Shown here: piece by piece, positions 17,357-27,700 of the stretch
Position numbering within the stretch: the stretch's first letter is position 1
How the letters are laid out: each line of letters begins with the position of its first letter
From: Spartinivicinus marinus
GTDB taxonomy: Bacteria; Pseudomonadota; Gammaproteobacteria; Pseudomonadales; Zooshikellaceae
Assembly (NCBI RefSeq): GCF_026309355.1
Contig: NZ_JAPJZK010000001.1
Location: forward strand, 3,182,501-3,246,500
Direction: 5' to 3'
Length of the DNA stretch: 64,000 nt
Position numbers and translations under genes: made by a program
The notes under the pieces: generated by a model
The model's database searches: none
What the model saw: only the letters and a program-made list of their open reading frames with translations
Told to the model about the DNA's origin: nothing

Positions 17357-18183
17357 AACCTAATTTGACCTTCAAATACCCGGCAGGCAGGACCTGTCAT
17401 TTTTACGCTATGCCCTTCACCTTGCCACTGAATTGTTAAACTACCGCCTGGTAAATTCACAGTTACCTGCTCATCCAGCAAGCCTTGAATACAACCAACG
17501 ACAACTGCCGCACAAGCTCCAGTACCACAAGCTTGAGTTTCTCCTACGCCACGCTCAAACACTCGCAAATTGACTTCCTGGCGGCTGAGTACTTCCATAA
17601 AACCAACATTAACCCGCTGAGGAAAGTCTGGGTGTGACTCTAATTCCGCCCCTAATGTGTTAACAGGTGCGTTATTGATAGTGTCTACCTTTAATACTGC
17701 ATGGGGGTTACCCATTGAAGCAGCACCTAATTCCATTTCGCCATTAACAGTTTGTACTTTATAAGTAGTCTGCTGTTGAGGTGCATTAAAAGGAATTTTG
17801 CTTGGCGCTAGCTTTGGTATACCCATATCTACAGTAATATTGCCATCGGCTTCTACTATTAATTCTATATCACCTGACAGTGTTTCAACCTTAATATGGT
17901 TTTTGGTTGTTAACTTTTTGTCTAGCACAAAACGAGCAAAACAGCGCGCTCCATTTCCGCATTGTTCTACTTCACCGCCATCTGCATTGTAAATTCGGTA
18001 TTTGAAGTCGTTGTTTGGGTGGCTGGGTGGTTCAACAACCAGTAGTTGATCAAAGCCTATCCCACGATGGCGATCGGCCAATGACCGAATTAAATCTTCA
18101 TTGAGTTTGCAGTGTTGGGTGACTAAGTCGACAACCATAAAGTCGTTGCCAAGCCCGTGCATTTTTGTAAAACGTAACAGCAT
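17353..18183 (-). CDS. dapF: Diaminopimelate epimerase
   Basis: 276 residues. It converts LL- to meso-diaminopimelate, precursor of lysine and peptidoglycan. Seen: MHGLGNDF start motif, catalytic Cys75 in EQCGNGARC and catalytic Cys219 in [10 protein letters not shown], the two-base racemase pair. Length matches the family. It is coupled to the downstream DUF484 gene and lies just after lysA, which uses its product. Confidence 0.96.
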   Translation of the reverse strand: MLLRFTKMHGLGNDFMVVDLVTQHCKLNEDLIRSLADRHRGIGFDQLLVVEPPSHPNNDFKYRIYNADGGEVEQCGNGARCFARFVLDKKLTTKNHIKVETLSGDIELIVEADGNITVDMGIPKLAPSKIPFNAPQQQTTYKVQTVNGEMELGAASMGNPHAVLKVDTINNAPVNTLGAELESHPDFPQRVNVGFMEVLSRQEVNLRVFERGVGETQACGTGACAAVVVGCIQGLLDEQVTVNLPGGSLTIQWQGEGHSVKMTGPACRVFEGQIRL

Positions 18184-18212
18184 GGTGTTGTAAGTCTATG
18201 CGAATCTAAAGC

Positions 18213-18251
18213 CTGGATATCTCATTAGTTAAGGTTACAAGAGATATCCAG
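18213..18251. terminator. Inverted repeat between lysA and dapF
   Basis: A perfect 11-bp stem (18213-18223 with 18241-18251) with a 17-base loop, followed by GTTTTACTT on the plus strand. On the minus strand, the direction of the genes, the U-tract is poor, so it may only reduce read-through into dapF. Confidence 0.45.
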
Positions 18252-18257
18252 TTTTAC

Positions 18258-19508
18258 TTAGTTAGGGAGTAGGTATTCGTTTGCTATTTGTTGGCTAACA
18301 GTTTCTCTAGCCCTGATTAGATGGTGCTGGTCTTTATCAACCATCACTTCTGCTGCTCGATTACGGCTGTTGTAATTAGAGCTCATAACAAAGCCATACG
18401 CGCCAGCAGAACGAATGGCCAGCAAGTCGCCTGGCTTCAGGTTTAGTTCTCGGTTTTTGCCCAGAAAATCACCTGTCTCACACACAGGGCCAACGATATC
18501 AAAATTAGCTTGTAGGCCATCAATTCTTGGTTTTACTTGAACAATGTCCTGCCAAGCATTGTACAGAGAAGGGCGAATCAGGTCATTCATAGCTGCATCC
18601 ACAATGGCAAAGTGTTTATGGCCATTGTCTTTCAGTAAATCAACTTGGGTGACTAAAATACCGGCATTGGCAGCAATTGAGCGGCCTGGCTCAAATACTA
18701 AGGTGAGGTTGCGGCCCTGGATTTTTTCCATAACGGCTTTGGCATAGGTATCCGGCTCTGGTGGTATTTCCTGCTGATAACGGACCCCAAGGCCACCGCC
18801 TAAGTCGAGGTGTTTTAGCTCAATACCCAGTTTGGCTAGCTCATCAACTAAAAATAACAGGCGATCCATTGCATCTAAAAATGGATCAATCTCGGTTAAT
18901 TGCGAACCAATATGACAGTCGACGCCTATAATTTGCAGGTTGGGTAGTTGAGCGGCCTTTTGATACGCGGAAATTGCATCATCAAAAGAAATACCAAACT
19001 TGTTTTCTTTCAACCCTGTTGAAATATAGGGATGGGTTTTAGCATCAACATCGGGGTTAATTCGTAATGAAATAGCAGCTTGCTGGCCCATTTCTGCAGC
19101 GACTTTCTGAATGCGTGCAAGCTCAAACTCCGACTCCACATTAAAGCAATGGATGCCGACCTCAAGGGCCCGGGCAATTTCTGCCTCTTGCTTGGCTACT
19201 CCAGAGAAAACCACTTTGGCTGGATCACCACCAGCCGCTAGGACGCGTTCAAGCTCACCTACTGAAACAATATCAAAGCCTGCGCCTAGTTTAGCCAGAA
19301 CATTGAGAACAGCCAGGTTGGAGTTGGCTTTTACCGCATAGCAGATCAAATGGGGGTGTTTACCCATCGCCTTGGTATAGGCTGTGTAGTGACGTTCCAG
19401 TGTGGCCCGGGAATAGACATAGCAGGGCGTGCCATACTGCTTAGCAAGCTCCGTAACCGGAACATCTTCGGCAAATAATTCGCCATCGCGGTAAAGAAAG
19501 TGATCCAT
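18258..19508 (-). CDS. lysA: Diaminopimelate decarboxylase
   Basis: 416 residues. A PLP enzyme that makes lysine from meso-diaminopimelate. The PLP-binding Lys60 lies in CYAVKANSN, and further family motifs are HIGSQLT, the Gly-rich LDLGGGLGVRY, EPGRSI and CETGDF with the active-site Cys. It has full length and family-typical ends. It lies between lptM and dapF in one minus-strand group. Confidence 0.96.
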   Translation of the reverse strand: MDHFLYRDGELFAEDVPVTELAKQYGTPCYVYSRATLERHYTAYTKAMGKHPHLICYAVKANSNLAVLNVLAKLGAGFDIVSVGELERVLAAGGDPAKVVFSGVAKQEAEIARALEVGIHCFNVESEFELARIQKVAAEMGQQAAISLRINPDVDAKTHPYISTGLKENKFGISFDDAISAYQKAAQLPNLQIIGVDCHIGSQLTEIDPFLDAMDRLLFLVDELAKLGIELKHLDLGGGLGVRYQQEIPPEPDTYAKAVMEKIQGRNLTLVFEPGRSIAANAGILVTQVDLLKDNGHKHFAIVDAAMNDLIRPSLYNAWQDIVQVKPRIDGLQANFDIVGPVCETGDFLGKNRELNLKPGDLLAIRSAGAYGFVMSSNYNSRNRAAEVMVDKDQHHLIRARETVSQQIANEYLLPN

Positions 19509-19529
19509 ATTGCTTCTTAATCAAATCGC

Positions 19530-19646
19530 TTATTGGTTAACAGATTCTGTAGATTCTTGCTCAGATTCATCTGGTAAGTAAAGAGGTCCTTTTTGACCAC
19601 AACCAGCCAGCCAGGTAAGTAGAAGCACAGCAAATAGAATGCGCAT
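19530..19646 (-). CDS. lptM: Small lipoprotein LptM (YifL)
   Basis: 38 residues. Read directly from the minus strand: hydrophobic signal sequence, lipobox LAGC with the lipidated Cys16, then the family signature CGQKGPLYLP and a Glu/Ser-rich tail. Known role in E. coli: LptM helps the LptD-LptE lipopolysaccharide translocon mature. GAGGG precedes the ATG at a suitable distance. Its place directly upstream of lysA and divergent from cyaY is conserved in gammaproteobacteria. Confidence 0.9.
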   Translation of the reverse strand: MRILFAVLLLTWLAGCGQKGPLYLPDESEQESTESVNQ

Positions 19647-19813
19647 TGGATATCCCTCACTAATAGTACAATAATGACGGCAAAGTATACCTTGTCTGTT
19701 ATAGCTCGGCTAATGTTCAAACAGTTAAACTGATAGCGACTAAACAAATTTGTACAATGGGCTAGAACAGGTTGGGAACAGCTTAGAAGTCACATCAAAC
19801 AGGTTACAAGCGA

Positions 19814-20155
19814 ATGACAGAAGCAGAATTTAATGAGTTATTAGACGAACTAATGGTGGCTATTGAAGATGCCATTGATGAGCTAGAGATAGATATAGAC
19901 TGCGAATCTGGCAACGGTATGCTAACCATGCAGTTTGAAAACCACAGCCAGATCATCCTAAGTCGTCAGCCAGCACTACGACAACTGTGGCTGGCAGCCA
20001 AAAGTGGTGGATTCCACTTTAACTATCAATCAAAAGAACAGCAACCAAACGAACAGCAGTGGGTATGTGACAGCACTGGCGAAGAATTCATTAGTATGTT
20101 GAACCGGTTTATGACTGAGCAGGGTGGAGAGGAAGTAGAGTTGGAGTTGGGTTGA
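19814..20155 (+). CDS. cyaY: Frataxin homologue CyaY
   Basis: 113 residues. It is an iron-binding regulator of iron-sulfur cluster assembly. The acidic first helix (EFNELLDELMVAIEDAIDE) is followed by beta strands with LTMQFENHSQIILSRQP and the conserved LWLAAKSGGFHF. It is monocistronic and divergent from lptM, as in many relatives. Confidence 0.94.
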   Translation: MTEAEFNELLDELMVAIEDAIDELEIDIDCESGNGMLTMQFENHSQIILSRQPALRQLWLAAKSGGFHFNYQSKEQQPNEQQWVCDSTGEEFISMLNRFMTEQGGEEVELELG

Positions 20156-20234
20156 TATGGCTTGTTGAGTCGCTATAACCCCCTTACTTAGGTTGAGCTT
20201 ACTTTATTCTATCTACAAAAGAATCAAATAATAC

Positions 20235-22124
20235 ATGTCAGATATTCAAAAATATTTACGCAAGTTAACAATTGATGATTTATATGAGTGGGCTGGCTCG
20301 ACCATTGTTAGCCGAGGGAAAGGCTATATAAATTATGTTAGTGATGATATTTTCATTACTGAACATGACGAGTTAGTTGCTGAGGTTGAAGGAAGTGAGC
20401 TTTATATTACTCGTGTATTTTTAGATGATGAAAATGAATTAGTTGCAGGGTGTAGCTGCCCATACTATGACAACTGTAAGCACGCTGTGGCCCTAATTTT
20501 AAAAGCTGGTCAGTATTTAAAGCAGCATAAAAAAATCCTGCTATTAACTGAAGATAATGATCTTTATCATGAGCTTGATGATGAGATCGAGGAAGATGCT
20601 GAGTTATATTTAGAGGGAGAATGTGAAAAAACATTAACAGGCCATGAAGTGCAATTGTATAGGGTTTTGGTTAAAAAAACTCATGCAGATTTGTGTGACT
20701 TATTAATTGATATAACCAATAAACATCCTCAAATAAGGCAGTTAATACTAGAAAACCATCGCTTTAGTAATAGTGACGTTAGTCAGCAAGTTAAACGACT
20801 GCGGAAAAAAATCAAAGAACTGAGTCGCATAGATGCCTGGTCCAACCATTGGGATAATGAGAGTAATATACCAGACTATTCTCCAGTTAAAACCCAATTG
20901 ACATCATTATTAAAACAAGGTCACGGGGATGATGTATTACAACTTGGGGAGTACATATGGGAGCAATGTTGTCAACAAGCTGAACAGGCCAATGATGAAG
21001 GTGAAACTGTTTTTGAAATTGGGCAATGTTTGGAAGTTGTTCTCCAGTCACTTCCTGAGTCAAGCTTTTCTCATTCGGAGCAATTGTTGTGGGTAATTGA
21101 ACGACAGTTAGAAGATGATATTGGCTTATTGGAAAATGCTAATGAGTTTTTAGAAAGCCCGATATATACTCCAGCTGATTGGCAACAAGTCGTAGACAGT
21201 CTTATGAAAAGGTTAAAAGCGACTCCTATGCCACCCTCTATACATGACTTTACTAAAAAGTATCACCGTAAGAAGCTACTGAGAACAGTAATACACTCGT
21301 TAAAAGCGAGTAGACAACATGAAAAAATGATAGCACTAATGGAAGCAGAGGTTGAATCTTCTCAAGATTACCAAGACTTAGTAAATGAGTTGTTAGCTAT
21401 AGGTGAAATAAAAAAAGCTCGTCAGTGGTGTATTGATGGCTTCTATAAAACACTAGATGACGCGCCAGGAATCGCAGGTGAGTTGCAAAGCCTGCTGCGT
21501 GAGATGGCTGCACAAAACAGTCAGTATGACTTAGTTGCAGCATACCGAGCACAAAGCTTTTTCGATAGGCCGTCGTTAGAAGCCTATGAGAAGTTACAAA
21601 CTGCTTGTACCAAAGCAGGCTGCTGGGCTGAAGTGAGAAACAAAATATTAGGCTATTTAGAAACAGGGCAACGCCCTGATGTAACAGCTAAAAATAATCT
21701 TAAAAGGAATTGGCCTTTACCTAAGCCAGAAGTGCTATATCCTTTAGTTAAAAAATATAAAGAAAACTTTCCCAACTATGACTTATTAATTTCCATAGCA
21801 ATTAAAGAGCAGCGTAATGAAGACGTGGTTAGCTTCTATTTGAAAAGCAAAAAAGCGAATAAGGGACGACTCTATAGCCGTTATAATCACACAAGCCAAA
21901 ATGTGGCAGAAGCTGTTAAAGACACGCACCCTGATATTACAATAACTATTTGGGACAATATAGTTGAATCACTAATAGCAGAGGTAAAGGCGAACTCTTA
22001 TATTTCTGCTGTTGGCTATTTACGGAAAATGCGAAAACTTTATACAAAATTAAATCGCCTAAATGAATGGCAAAAGCTTATTGAAAGAATACGTGTTGAA
22101 CACAAGCCTAAACGACGTTTGTAG
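20235..22124 (+). CDS. SWIM zinc-finger protein
   Basis: 629 residues. The SWIM motif is CxCx5CxH (Cys73, Cys75, Cys81, His83). The remainder is alpha-helical and repeat-like (TPR-like), with no catalytic domain recognised. SWIM domains bind DNA or protein; the role of this bacterial group is unknown. The stop TAG at 22122 appears to be a mutated CAG: a second copy of the last 64 bases at 23686-23749 reads through to a natural C-terminus 14 residues later. The gene has therefore lost its original tail, most likely when the hipBA cassette was inserted. Confidence 0.85.
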   Translation: MSDIQKYLRKLTIDDLYEWAGSTIVSRGKGYINYVSDDIFITEHDELVAEVEGSELYITRVFLDDENELVAGCSCPYYDNCKHAVALILKAGQYLKQHKKILLLTEDNDLYHELDDEIEEDAELYLEGECEKTLTGHEVQLYRVLVKKTHADLCDLLIDITNKHPQIRQLILENHRFSNSDVSQQVKRLRKKIKELSRIDAWSNHWDNESNIPDYSPVKTQLTSLLKQGHGDDVLQLGEYIWEQCCQQAEQANDEGETVFEIGQCLEVVLQSLPESSFSHSEQLLWVIERQLEDDIGLLENANEFLESPIYTPADWQQVVDSLMKRLKATPMPPSIHDFTKKYHRKKLLRTVIHSLKASRQHEKMIALMEAEVESSQDYQDLVNELLAIGEIKKARQWCIDGFYKTLDDAPGIAGELQSLLREMAAQNSQYDLVAAYRAQSFFDRPSLEAYEKLQTACTKAGCWAEVRNKILGYLETGQRPDVTAKNNLKRNWPLPKPEVLYPLVKKYKENFPNYDLLISIAIKEQRNEDVVSFYLKSKKANKGRLYSRYNHTSQNVAEAVKDTHPDITITIWDNIVESLIAEVKANSYISAVGYLRKMRKLYTKLNRLNEWQKLIERIRVEHKPKRRL

Positions 22125-22146
22125 GAAGAATTAAAGGTGCTGTTTG
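22083..22146 (+). repeat. Left 64-bp direct repeat flanking the hipBA remnant
   Basis: Matches 23686-23749 at 59 of 64 positions. It covers the 3' end of the SWIM gene and, on the other strand, the last codons of the hipA remnant. Confidence 0.85.
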
Positions 22147-22905
22147 CTAATTAAGCGTTTGGTTTCTATACAAATGCTCAGCTGGCTAGCTACATCGTTC
22201 CATTTGGATAAAGCGTCAACCACCTCGGTAACCACTTCTTGAGCCTGCTTCCAGCTTGGGAAATTAGCTTGCCGTGCTAATTGTTGAATAACCTTTAATG
22301 GAGGGGTCTTACCAAAACCACCAAAGGCAGTACTGTGCTCACCATGAGGCGTGGGGCTAAAGGTTACATCATAAAAAGGGGAAGGCTGCCATTGACCAAG
22401 GTCATCCTGCAAAAATGCCCAGTTTTTACTGTGGTCATCTTGATTTAACGCAAATAGGTTAAATACTGCTCGGCGAAACTGGGCTTTTCCAGCAGCAGGG
22501 CTTTTACATAGCACTGCACTAACTTTAATTAGGTCTTCATAATCCATGGACGGCATCCTAAAATCCGCATCTACTAATCCACATAGGCTATGAAGGTGAT
22601 AGCGCCCGTTTTCTGGTGAGTAGTCAAAGCGCTTCAACGCTAACCAAGCTATTGCACCAGAACTGCTCGGTGGGTGGATTAATTGCCATATGTAAACCCA
22701 TATGAGGTGACTTTGGTGCTTGCTGGAGACTATTATCAAACTGAAGGTTAAATGGCGAGAGGTTGTCATAGTGCTGCAAGTAATCACTATGGTATTGAAA
22801 AAATACAGCTTGAGCATTTTGAGCCAAAGTGCCAACAGCTACTCTCTCATTACTACTTAGTCGACGAAACACCTCTAGCTTATTGATTGGGTTAAAGTTG
22901 CTCAT
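22131..22905 (-). pseudogene. Decayed HipA-like toxin kinase
   Basis: Two frames give the two ends of a HipA protein. The start (from 22905) has the N-subdomain pattern GTLAQNAQAVFFQY...LSPFNL and GLHMAIN. After about 22670 the matching frame shifts and resumes at SSGAIAWLALKRFDY, then LHSLCGLVDADFRMP and the catalytic region NLFALNQDDHSKN...YDVTFS. About 180 residues expected between, including the ATP-binding loop, are missing; the gene is about 775 bp against about 1250 bp when intact. The toxin must be inactive. Intact HipA phosphorylates glutamyl-tRNA synthetase or other targets. Confidence 0.82.
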
Positions 22906-23180
22906 TTACCAAGTACCTCATCGATACTTTGGGGCTTTGTTGGTTGTACTCTATAAAGTTCAGCTAGTCGCTCCAAATCATCAACACACTGCCATAATAA
23001 AATAAACTGTCGCAGCGAGACTTGCCCTGTAGTTTCAAACTTCTTAATCGTGGGGGCGGGAACAGTACTTTTTTCCGCCAGTGCTTCACGTGAAAGCTTC
23101 ATGGCTTTGCGCTTTTGACGAATGGCCTCTGCTAGCTGTTGCTGAATATCGGCAGGAGACAGCAAAGATAAGCGTTTCAT
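22902..23180 (-). CDS. HipB-like antitoxin, XRE-family regulator
   Basis: 92 residues with a helix-turn-helix at about 25-60 (LAEAIRQKRKAMKLSREALAEKSTVPAPTIKKFE). Family role: binds operators in its own promoter and neutralises HipA. It overlaps the hipA remnant by four bases, the normal arrangement. The gene is intact although its toxin is not, so it may persist as a free repressor. Three operator-like repeats lie just upstream. Confidence 0.85.
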   Translation of the reverse strand: MKRLSLLSPADIQQQLAEAIRQKRKAMKLSREALAEKSTVPAPTIKKFETTGQVSLRQFILLWQCVDDLERLAELYRVQPTKPQSIDEVLGK

Positions 23181-23200
23181 ACATCACCTTGTAAGCTACT

Positions 23201-23258
23201 TTATAGATATAATAGTAGCTATTATTATAGATATAGTCCAATTATAGATATAATAGTA
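23201..23258 (-). promoter_or_regulatory. Operator-like repeats of the hipB promoter
   Basis: The 17-base word ttatagatataatagta occurs exactly at 23201-23217 and 23242-23258, with a third partial copy (ttatagatatag) at 23225-23236. A dyad ATAATAG-TAG-CTATTAT overlaps the first. They lie 20-80 bases before the hipB start, where HipB-type proteins bind. Confidence 0.65.
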
Positions 23259-23474
23259 TCCTTTTGGTGAGTGATTCTGGAAAGGTCAAAGTAAGCTAAG
23301 TAGGGATAACAATATATAAATAGTTGTTGAGTAATGACTTTATGCCCGTATCTACATCATTTGATGTGCATAATGCACTCAGCTTTAGTCTTCAGGTTGA
23401 TATTAATGCATAATCTGTCTTGTAATGATGAAATATGCACATTCCTATGGTTAAGCACATAAGGAACACCACTG

Positions 23475-23672
23475 ATGGTAGCCAATATCTCAACAATAAA
23501 TAATAAGTCACTCAGCGAAGCAGAGACTATTATCTTGGTTTCTAACCTGTACAAAGTAAAAGTAAATGAACTCGGGCTGAGTTTTTTGTTTATAGATAGC
23601 CACGCTTATTATAAATGGGCAAGCTTTTATAGCGACTCAATAAAATTACAGATAGAGCAACAGCTGCTTTAG
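23475..23672 (+). CDS. Hypothetical 65-residue protein
   Basis: ATG start with AAGGA 9 bases upstream. The product is mixed helix/strand with no recognised domain or signal peptide. It lies inside the segment bounded by the two 64-bp direct repeats, so it may be part of the inserted cassette. A minus-strand ORF overlaps it, and coding status is uncertain. Confidence 0.35.
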   Translation: MVANISTINNKSLSEAETIILVSNLYKVKVNELGLSFLFIDSHAYYKWASFYSDSIKLQIEQQLL

Positions 23673-23685
23673 TATCAAACTAAAT

Positions 23686-23769
23686 GAAAGAGCACGTGTT
23701 GAGCACAAGCCCAAACGACGTTTGCAGGAAGAATTAAAGGTGCTGTTTGGTGAGAAAATGGTGGATTGA
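23686..23769 (+). pseudogene. Displaced 3' end of the SWIM gene (right direct repeat)
   Basis: Bases 23686-23749 repeat 22083-22146 with five substitutions. Here the codon that is TAG in the left copy is CAG, and the frame goes on for 14 more codons to TGA at 23767-23769. This looks like the ancestral C-terminus, stranded by insertion. Confidence 0.75.
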
Positions 23770-23824
23770 TAAGAAATCGAAGTGAATAGTGTTGGAGGCT
23801 TGGTATAGCCTCCTTAAATACAGG

Positions 23825-23980
23825 TTATTCTTGTACTGCGACAGCCCAAACCTGCTTTAGAGGTAATTCCGCCTTAATTTCCTTGCCTAATTTATCGTAA
23901 TTAGCAAATAATTGATCGATTAAATCTTGTTGGCTCCACAGCTTTAGGCGAAAAAAGCTATTGGCAGCTCTTTTGCTACG
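23825..23980 (-). pseudogene. C-terminal remnant resembling an Mrr-like restriction endonuclease
   Basis: Directly after the stop of the M48 peptidase gene, and in the same frame, 51 codons read RSKRAANSFFRLKLW...LIDQLFANYDKLGKEI...ELPLKQVWAVAVQE. The RLKLW...NYDKL...ELPLK-(R/Q)-VW pattern recalls the C-terminus of Mrr-type nucleases associated with restriction loci. It has no start of its own; the rest of the gene is missing. The family call rests on a short segment. Confidence 0.45.
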
Positions 23981-24763
23981 CTACTTTTGAATCCCATTAA
24001 GAAAACTAGCTGCCATGCCATCCAATCTGGATTTTACTTTTTCCCAGCTAGGCATTACTTGTTTCATTAAGCGGTAAAACTGTTCGCTGTGATTATGTTC
24101 TGCAATATGGCAGAGTTCATGAAGTATGACATAATCGATACATTCGCACGGGGCTTTAACCAGATGAGGGTTGAGGGTTAAGCGGCCATTAGGAGAGCAA
24201 CTACCCCATTGGGTTTTCATGGTACGAAGGTGTAATGGAGGCTGCTCAGTTACCCATAGGGTTTGGTTTATAACTGCGTCAAGGCGTTTAGCAAATATTT
24301 CTTTGGCTCGGGACTTGTACCAACTTTCAATTAAAGCCTGAACCTTTTTAGGGTTTCGCTTTTGTACGGTAACTTCAAGCTTGCCTCTAAATAGCTTGAC
24401 GTTCGGAGCTGCTTCAGGTGCTTCTAGTACTTTAAGCATGTATTGCTTGCCCAAATAATAATAACTTTCGCCACTGATATATTGCCTGGGGGTGATATGG
24501 GTTAACTGTTCACGGAAGTTTCGTAATTGTTGATAAATCCAGCGGGCTCGCTTTTTAACGGCCTCTAATACTTCTGCGTCACTTGCAGTAGATGGAGCAT
24601 GAGCACATACCCGGCAGTCCGGGTATACTTTAATAAGCACTCGTTGTATTGAGTTAACTCGGTTTGTTCGCTCAAAAGTAATACACTCATCGCCATAGTA
24701 AAACGCTAACATTCGGTTTGTTAGCGTAGTAGTGGTCTTGTTATGCTCAATAAATGTACTCAT
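23981..24763 (-). CDS. M48/YgjP-type zinc metallopeptidase
   Basis: About 260 residues, DUF45/YgjP-like. Zinc motif HELCHIAEHNHSEQF (HExxH plus downstream His/Glu), preceded by MKTQWGSCSPNGRLTLNPHL, which is typical of this family. A related peptidase gene often follows hsdR in type I restriction operons; its role there is unclear. The ATG at 24763 begins 20 bases after the hsdR stop and is preferred to a GTG at 24826 inside hsdR, though neither has a good ribosome site. Confidence 0.8.
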   Translation of the reverse strand: MSTFIEHNKTTTTLTNRMLAFYYGDECITFERTNRVNSIQRVLIKVYPDCRVCAHAPSTASDAEVLEAVKKRARWIYQQLRNFREQLTHITPRQYISGESYYYLGKQYMLKVLEAPEAAPNVKLFRGKLEVTVQKRNPKKVQALIESWYKSRAKEIFAKRLDAVINQTLWVTEQPPLHLRTMKTQWGSCSPNGRLTLNPHLVKAPCECIDYVILHELCHIAEHNHSEQFYRLMKQVMPSWEKVKSRLDGMAASFLNGIQK

Positions 24764-24783
24764 TCTAGCTAGTAGTGAAGAAT

Positions 24784-27700
24784 CTAAGTGTCTGATATAC
24801 CTACACGGGTAATTTGTACCACCCACTCTACTATAGCTTTCGCTTGGTCCATACCGCTACCGATGGTTTTGCATTCTTTAAATAGTATAGGTAACAATTG
24901 TTTACGAATAGCGGCTTCTATATTTTGTGGATTAATGGAATTTTCTGCAACAGCCTTTTCAACCAGTGTTTCTATTTTAAATGCTAAATCAATCCAAGTC
25001 TTTTGCTCGTCTTCATTAAATACAGAAAAAGCTGCTGGTAATACTTTCTTAAACACACCAAAATATTTTTGTGCATGGATATTTCCTGACAGAGCCTTGG
25101 GTATATCATCCAGTTGACGGGCGCTGGCTTTTGTTTCAAGTTCATGAAAAATCAAATACTGCTTGAGTGGGTGGTTAAATTGCTGCTCAGCCTCTTCAAT
25201 AGCCTTGCGTAGTAGCTTTGAGAAAGCTTCCTGAGCATAAGGATCATCACGTAAATCCTGCTCAATCATTTTTGTTACTCGGGTTTTTATGATATCTGTT
25301 TCATTACGGGTTTTTTCTTCACTCCATTGTTCGGGTTTTTGTTGCTGACCCATTTTGCTTACCGCATAAACACCATCTGGTTCTTTTATTTCTACACCTA
25401 CTACATGCTTATCTAACAGCTTTTTCACCTGGCTCACATATTCATCATAGTTAACGGTTTCGCCAGCATCTCGTTTGGCTACTTGGCGTAAATTAGACAG
25501 TTGTTTAACTGTTTCTTTATAGTGGCGGCGATCTTCATCGCTGAAGCTTTTATCTTCATAAAATGTAGCGGATTGTAATGCCACTTTCAGGCAGCTGGAA
25601 AATTCGGTAAGTGCTTCATAAAAGTCATCTCGCACTTTTAAATTGGCATCGACTAGCTCGCCGTCTTTTTCAACAATCTTTGGGATCAATACCTGCCGTA
25701 ATTGTTCAATTTGACTTTTATTTTTAACGCCACTAAAAATACTCCACAGTCTTTTATACAGCTGGGGTAAACGCTTATACTCAGTGTTCATTTGATTATA
25801 GAGGCCGGCAATGTCATTAATGTCATAGCCTCCTTGGGTTCTAGATGCTAAGTCCTGGTATTTTTGGATAGTGGTATCAAGCTCAGCTAAAATACCACGG
25901 TAGTCAATTAATAAGCCAAACTTCTTGTGTGGGTGTAAACGATTCACTCGGGCAATCGCCTGGATGAGGTTGTGCTCTTTAAGTGGTTTATCAATATAAA
26001 GCACCGTGTTTTTCGGTTCATCAAAACCGGTGAGTAGCTTGTCCACGACAATCAACAGTTTAAGCTCGTCGTCTTTATTAAAGCGGTCGATCACTTGTCT
26101 GGTGTAGGCTTGTTCTTCCTGGTTACCTACATTCTCTTTCCACCATTGTGTTACTTCTGGAATTGAAGCTTCATCAACCGTCGTGTTGCCTTCACGGGTA
26201 TCAGGTGGGCTCATAACCACTGCGCTTTCAAATAACCCTGCCTCATCTAAATACTGTTTATATTTAATAGCTGATTCTTTACTGTCGCAAGCTAGTTGGC
26301 CTTTTAACCCATCATCAATATTTTTGACAAAGTGATTGGCAATATCCAGTGCGATTAAGCGAAGCCTGTCTTCTGATTGATAGACTTGACCTTTTTTAGC
26401 AAACTTTTGTTTTAAGTCAGTTTTTTGTTCACTAGTCAGCCCTTCAGTGATACGGTCAAACCAGCTGTCGATTGCTCGTTCATTAACATCTAAATCAGGG
26501 ATACGTTCTTCATAAAGCAGAGGTGTGACCGCCTGATCTTCCACTGCGCGTTGCATAGTGTAAGCGTGGATGATGGGGCCAAATTTGTTGGTTGTTTTGT
26601 CTTCTTTTAATAAAGGGGTGCCTGTAAATGCAATAAATGCTGCGTTTGGTAATGCCTGCTTCATCTTCATATGGTTTCCGCCGCCTTGACTGCGGTGTCC
26701 TTCATCAATCAGCACAATAATATCGGCGCTATTATTTTTACAAGCCGGTAGCTGAGTGGCGCTATTAAACTTTTGAATTAATGAAAAAATAATACGCTCA
26801 TTGCCTTGGCCAATTTGTTCTGCCAGGCGTTGTCCTGATGTAGCCATGGCAGCAGCTTTATCTTTTTTTGCAGCCAGCTCGCCACTGGACATAAAAGTGC
26901 TGCTGAGTTGATTCTCCAAGTCTATCCGATCGGTTACCACTATAATGCGACACTGTTTGAGTGAATCATGTAATATTAATGCTTTACTTAAAAACACCAT
27001 AGTGAAGGACTTGCCTGATCCTGTGGTATGCCAAATTACACCACCTTCGCGGCCACCTTTATTGTTGTGAGTGCTAATGCGTTCAATTAAGCGCTTAATT
27101 CCAAATACCTGTTGATAACGGGCGACTATTTTCCCGGCTTTTTTATCAAACAAGGTAAAGAAGCGCGTCATGTCTAGTAATCGCTTAGGTGTTAATAAAC
27201 TGATGAGTAATTTATCTTGCCCTGTTACGATCAGTTCGCCGCTAGCAATGAGTGTTTCATACCAATCTGAGTCTTTCGCTGGTCGATGCGTAAAAATAGC
27301 CGATTTTTGTTCTGTAGAAAGTCTTTGGTTTTTCAAACCTGTCATTTCAGTTTCACTGATATCTTCTTCACGCCAGGTTGCCCAAAATTTTGCCGGTGTA
27401 TGACAGGTGCCGTAACGTCCGTCAGTACCATTAATTGATAGTAATAATTGGCTATAGGCAAATAGTTGTGGAACTTCATCGTTGTGCTGATTACGCAGGC
27501 ATTGAGAAATCCCTTCTTCAACTGTTGGGCCTTTTTTGGCCTGGCTATCTGGGCGTTTCGCTTCAATGACGACAAAAGGAATGCCATTAACAAAGCATAC
27601 AATATCAGGTCGGCGACTTTCTATGCCATTACTGCGTAACACAGTGAATTCTTCAGTAAAGAGAAAGTTGTTGTTTTCAGTATTATGCCAATCAATCAAG

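Noticed and set aside
19517-19747. 76-residue minus-strand ORF
   Set aside because: It is a shadow in another frame of the real small gene lptM (19530-19646), which has a lipobox and family signature.
22131-22835. 234-residue ORF as an intact gene
   Set aside because: Only its C-terminal two thirds resembles HipA; the start is out-of-frame sequence from the hipA N-terminal part, so it is part of the pseudogene.
23357-23554. 65-residue minus-strand ORF
   Set aside because: Overlaps the plus-strand ORF with a better ribosome site; no domain or start signal of its own.
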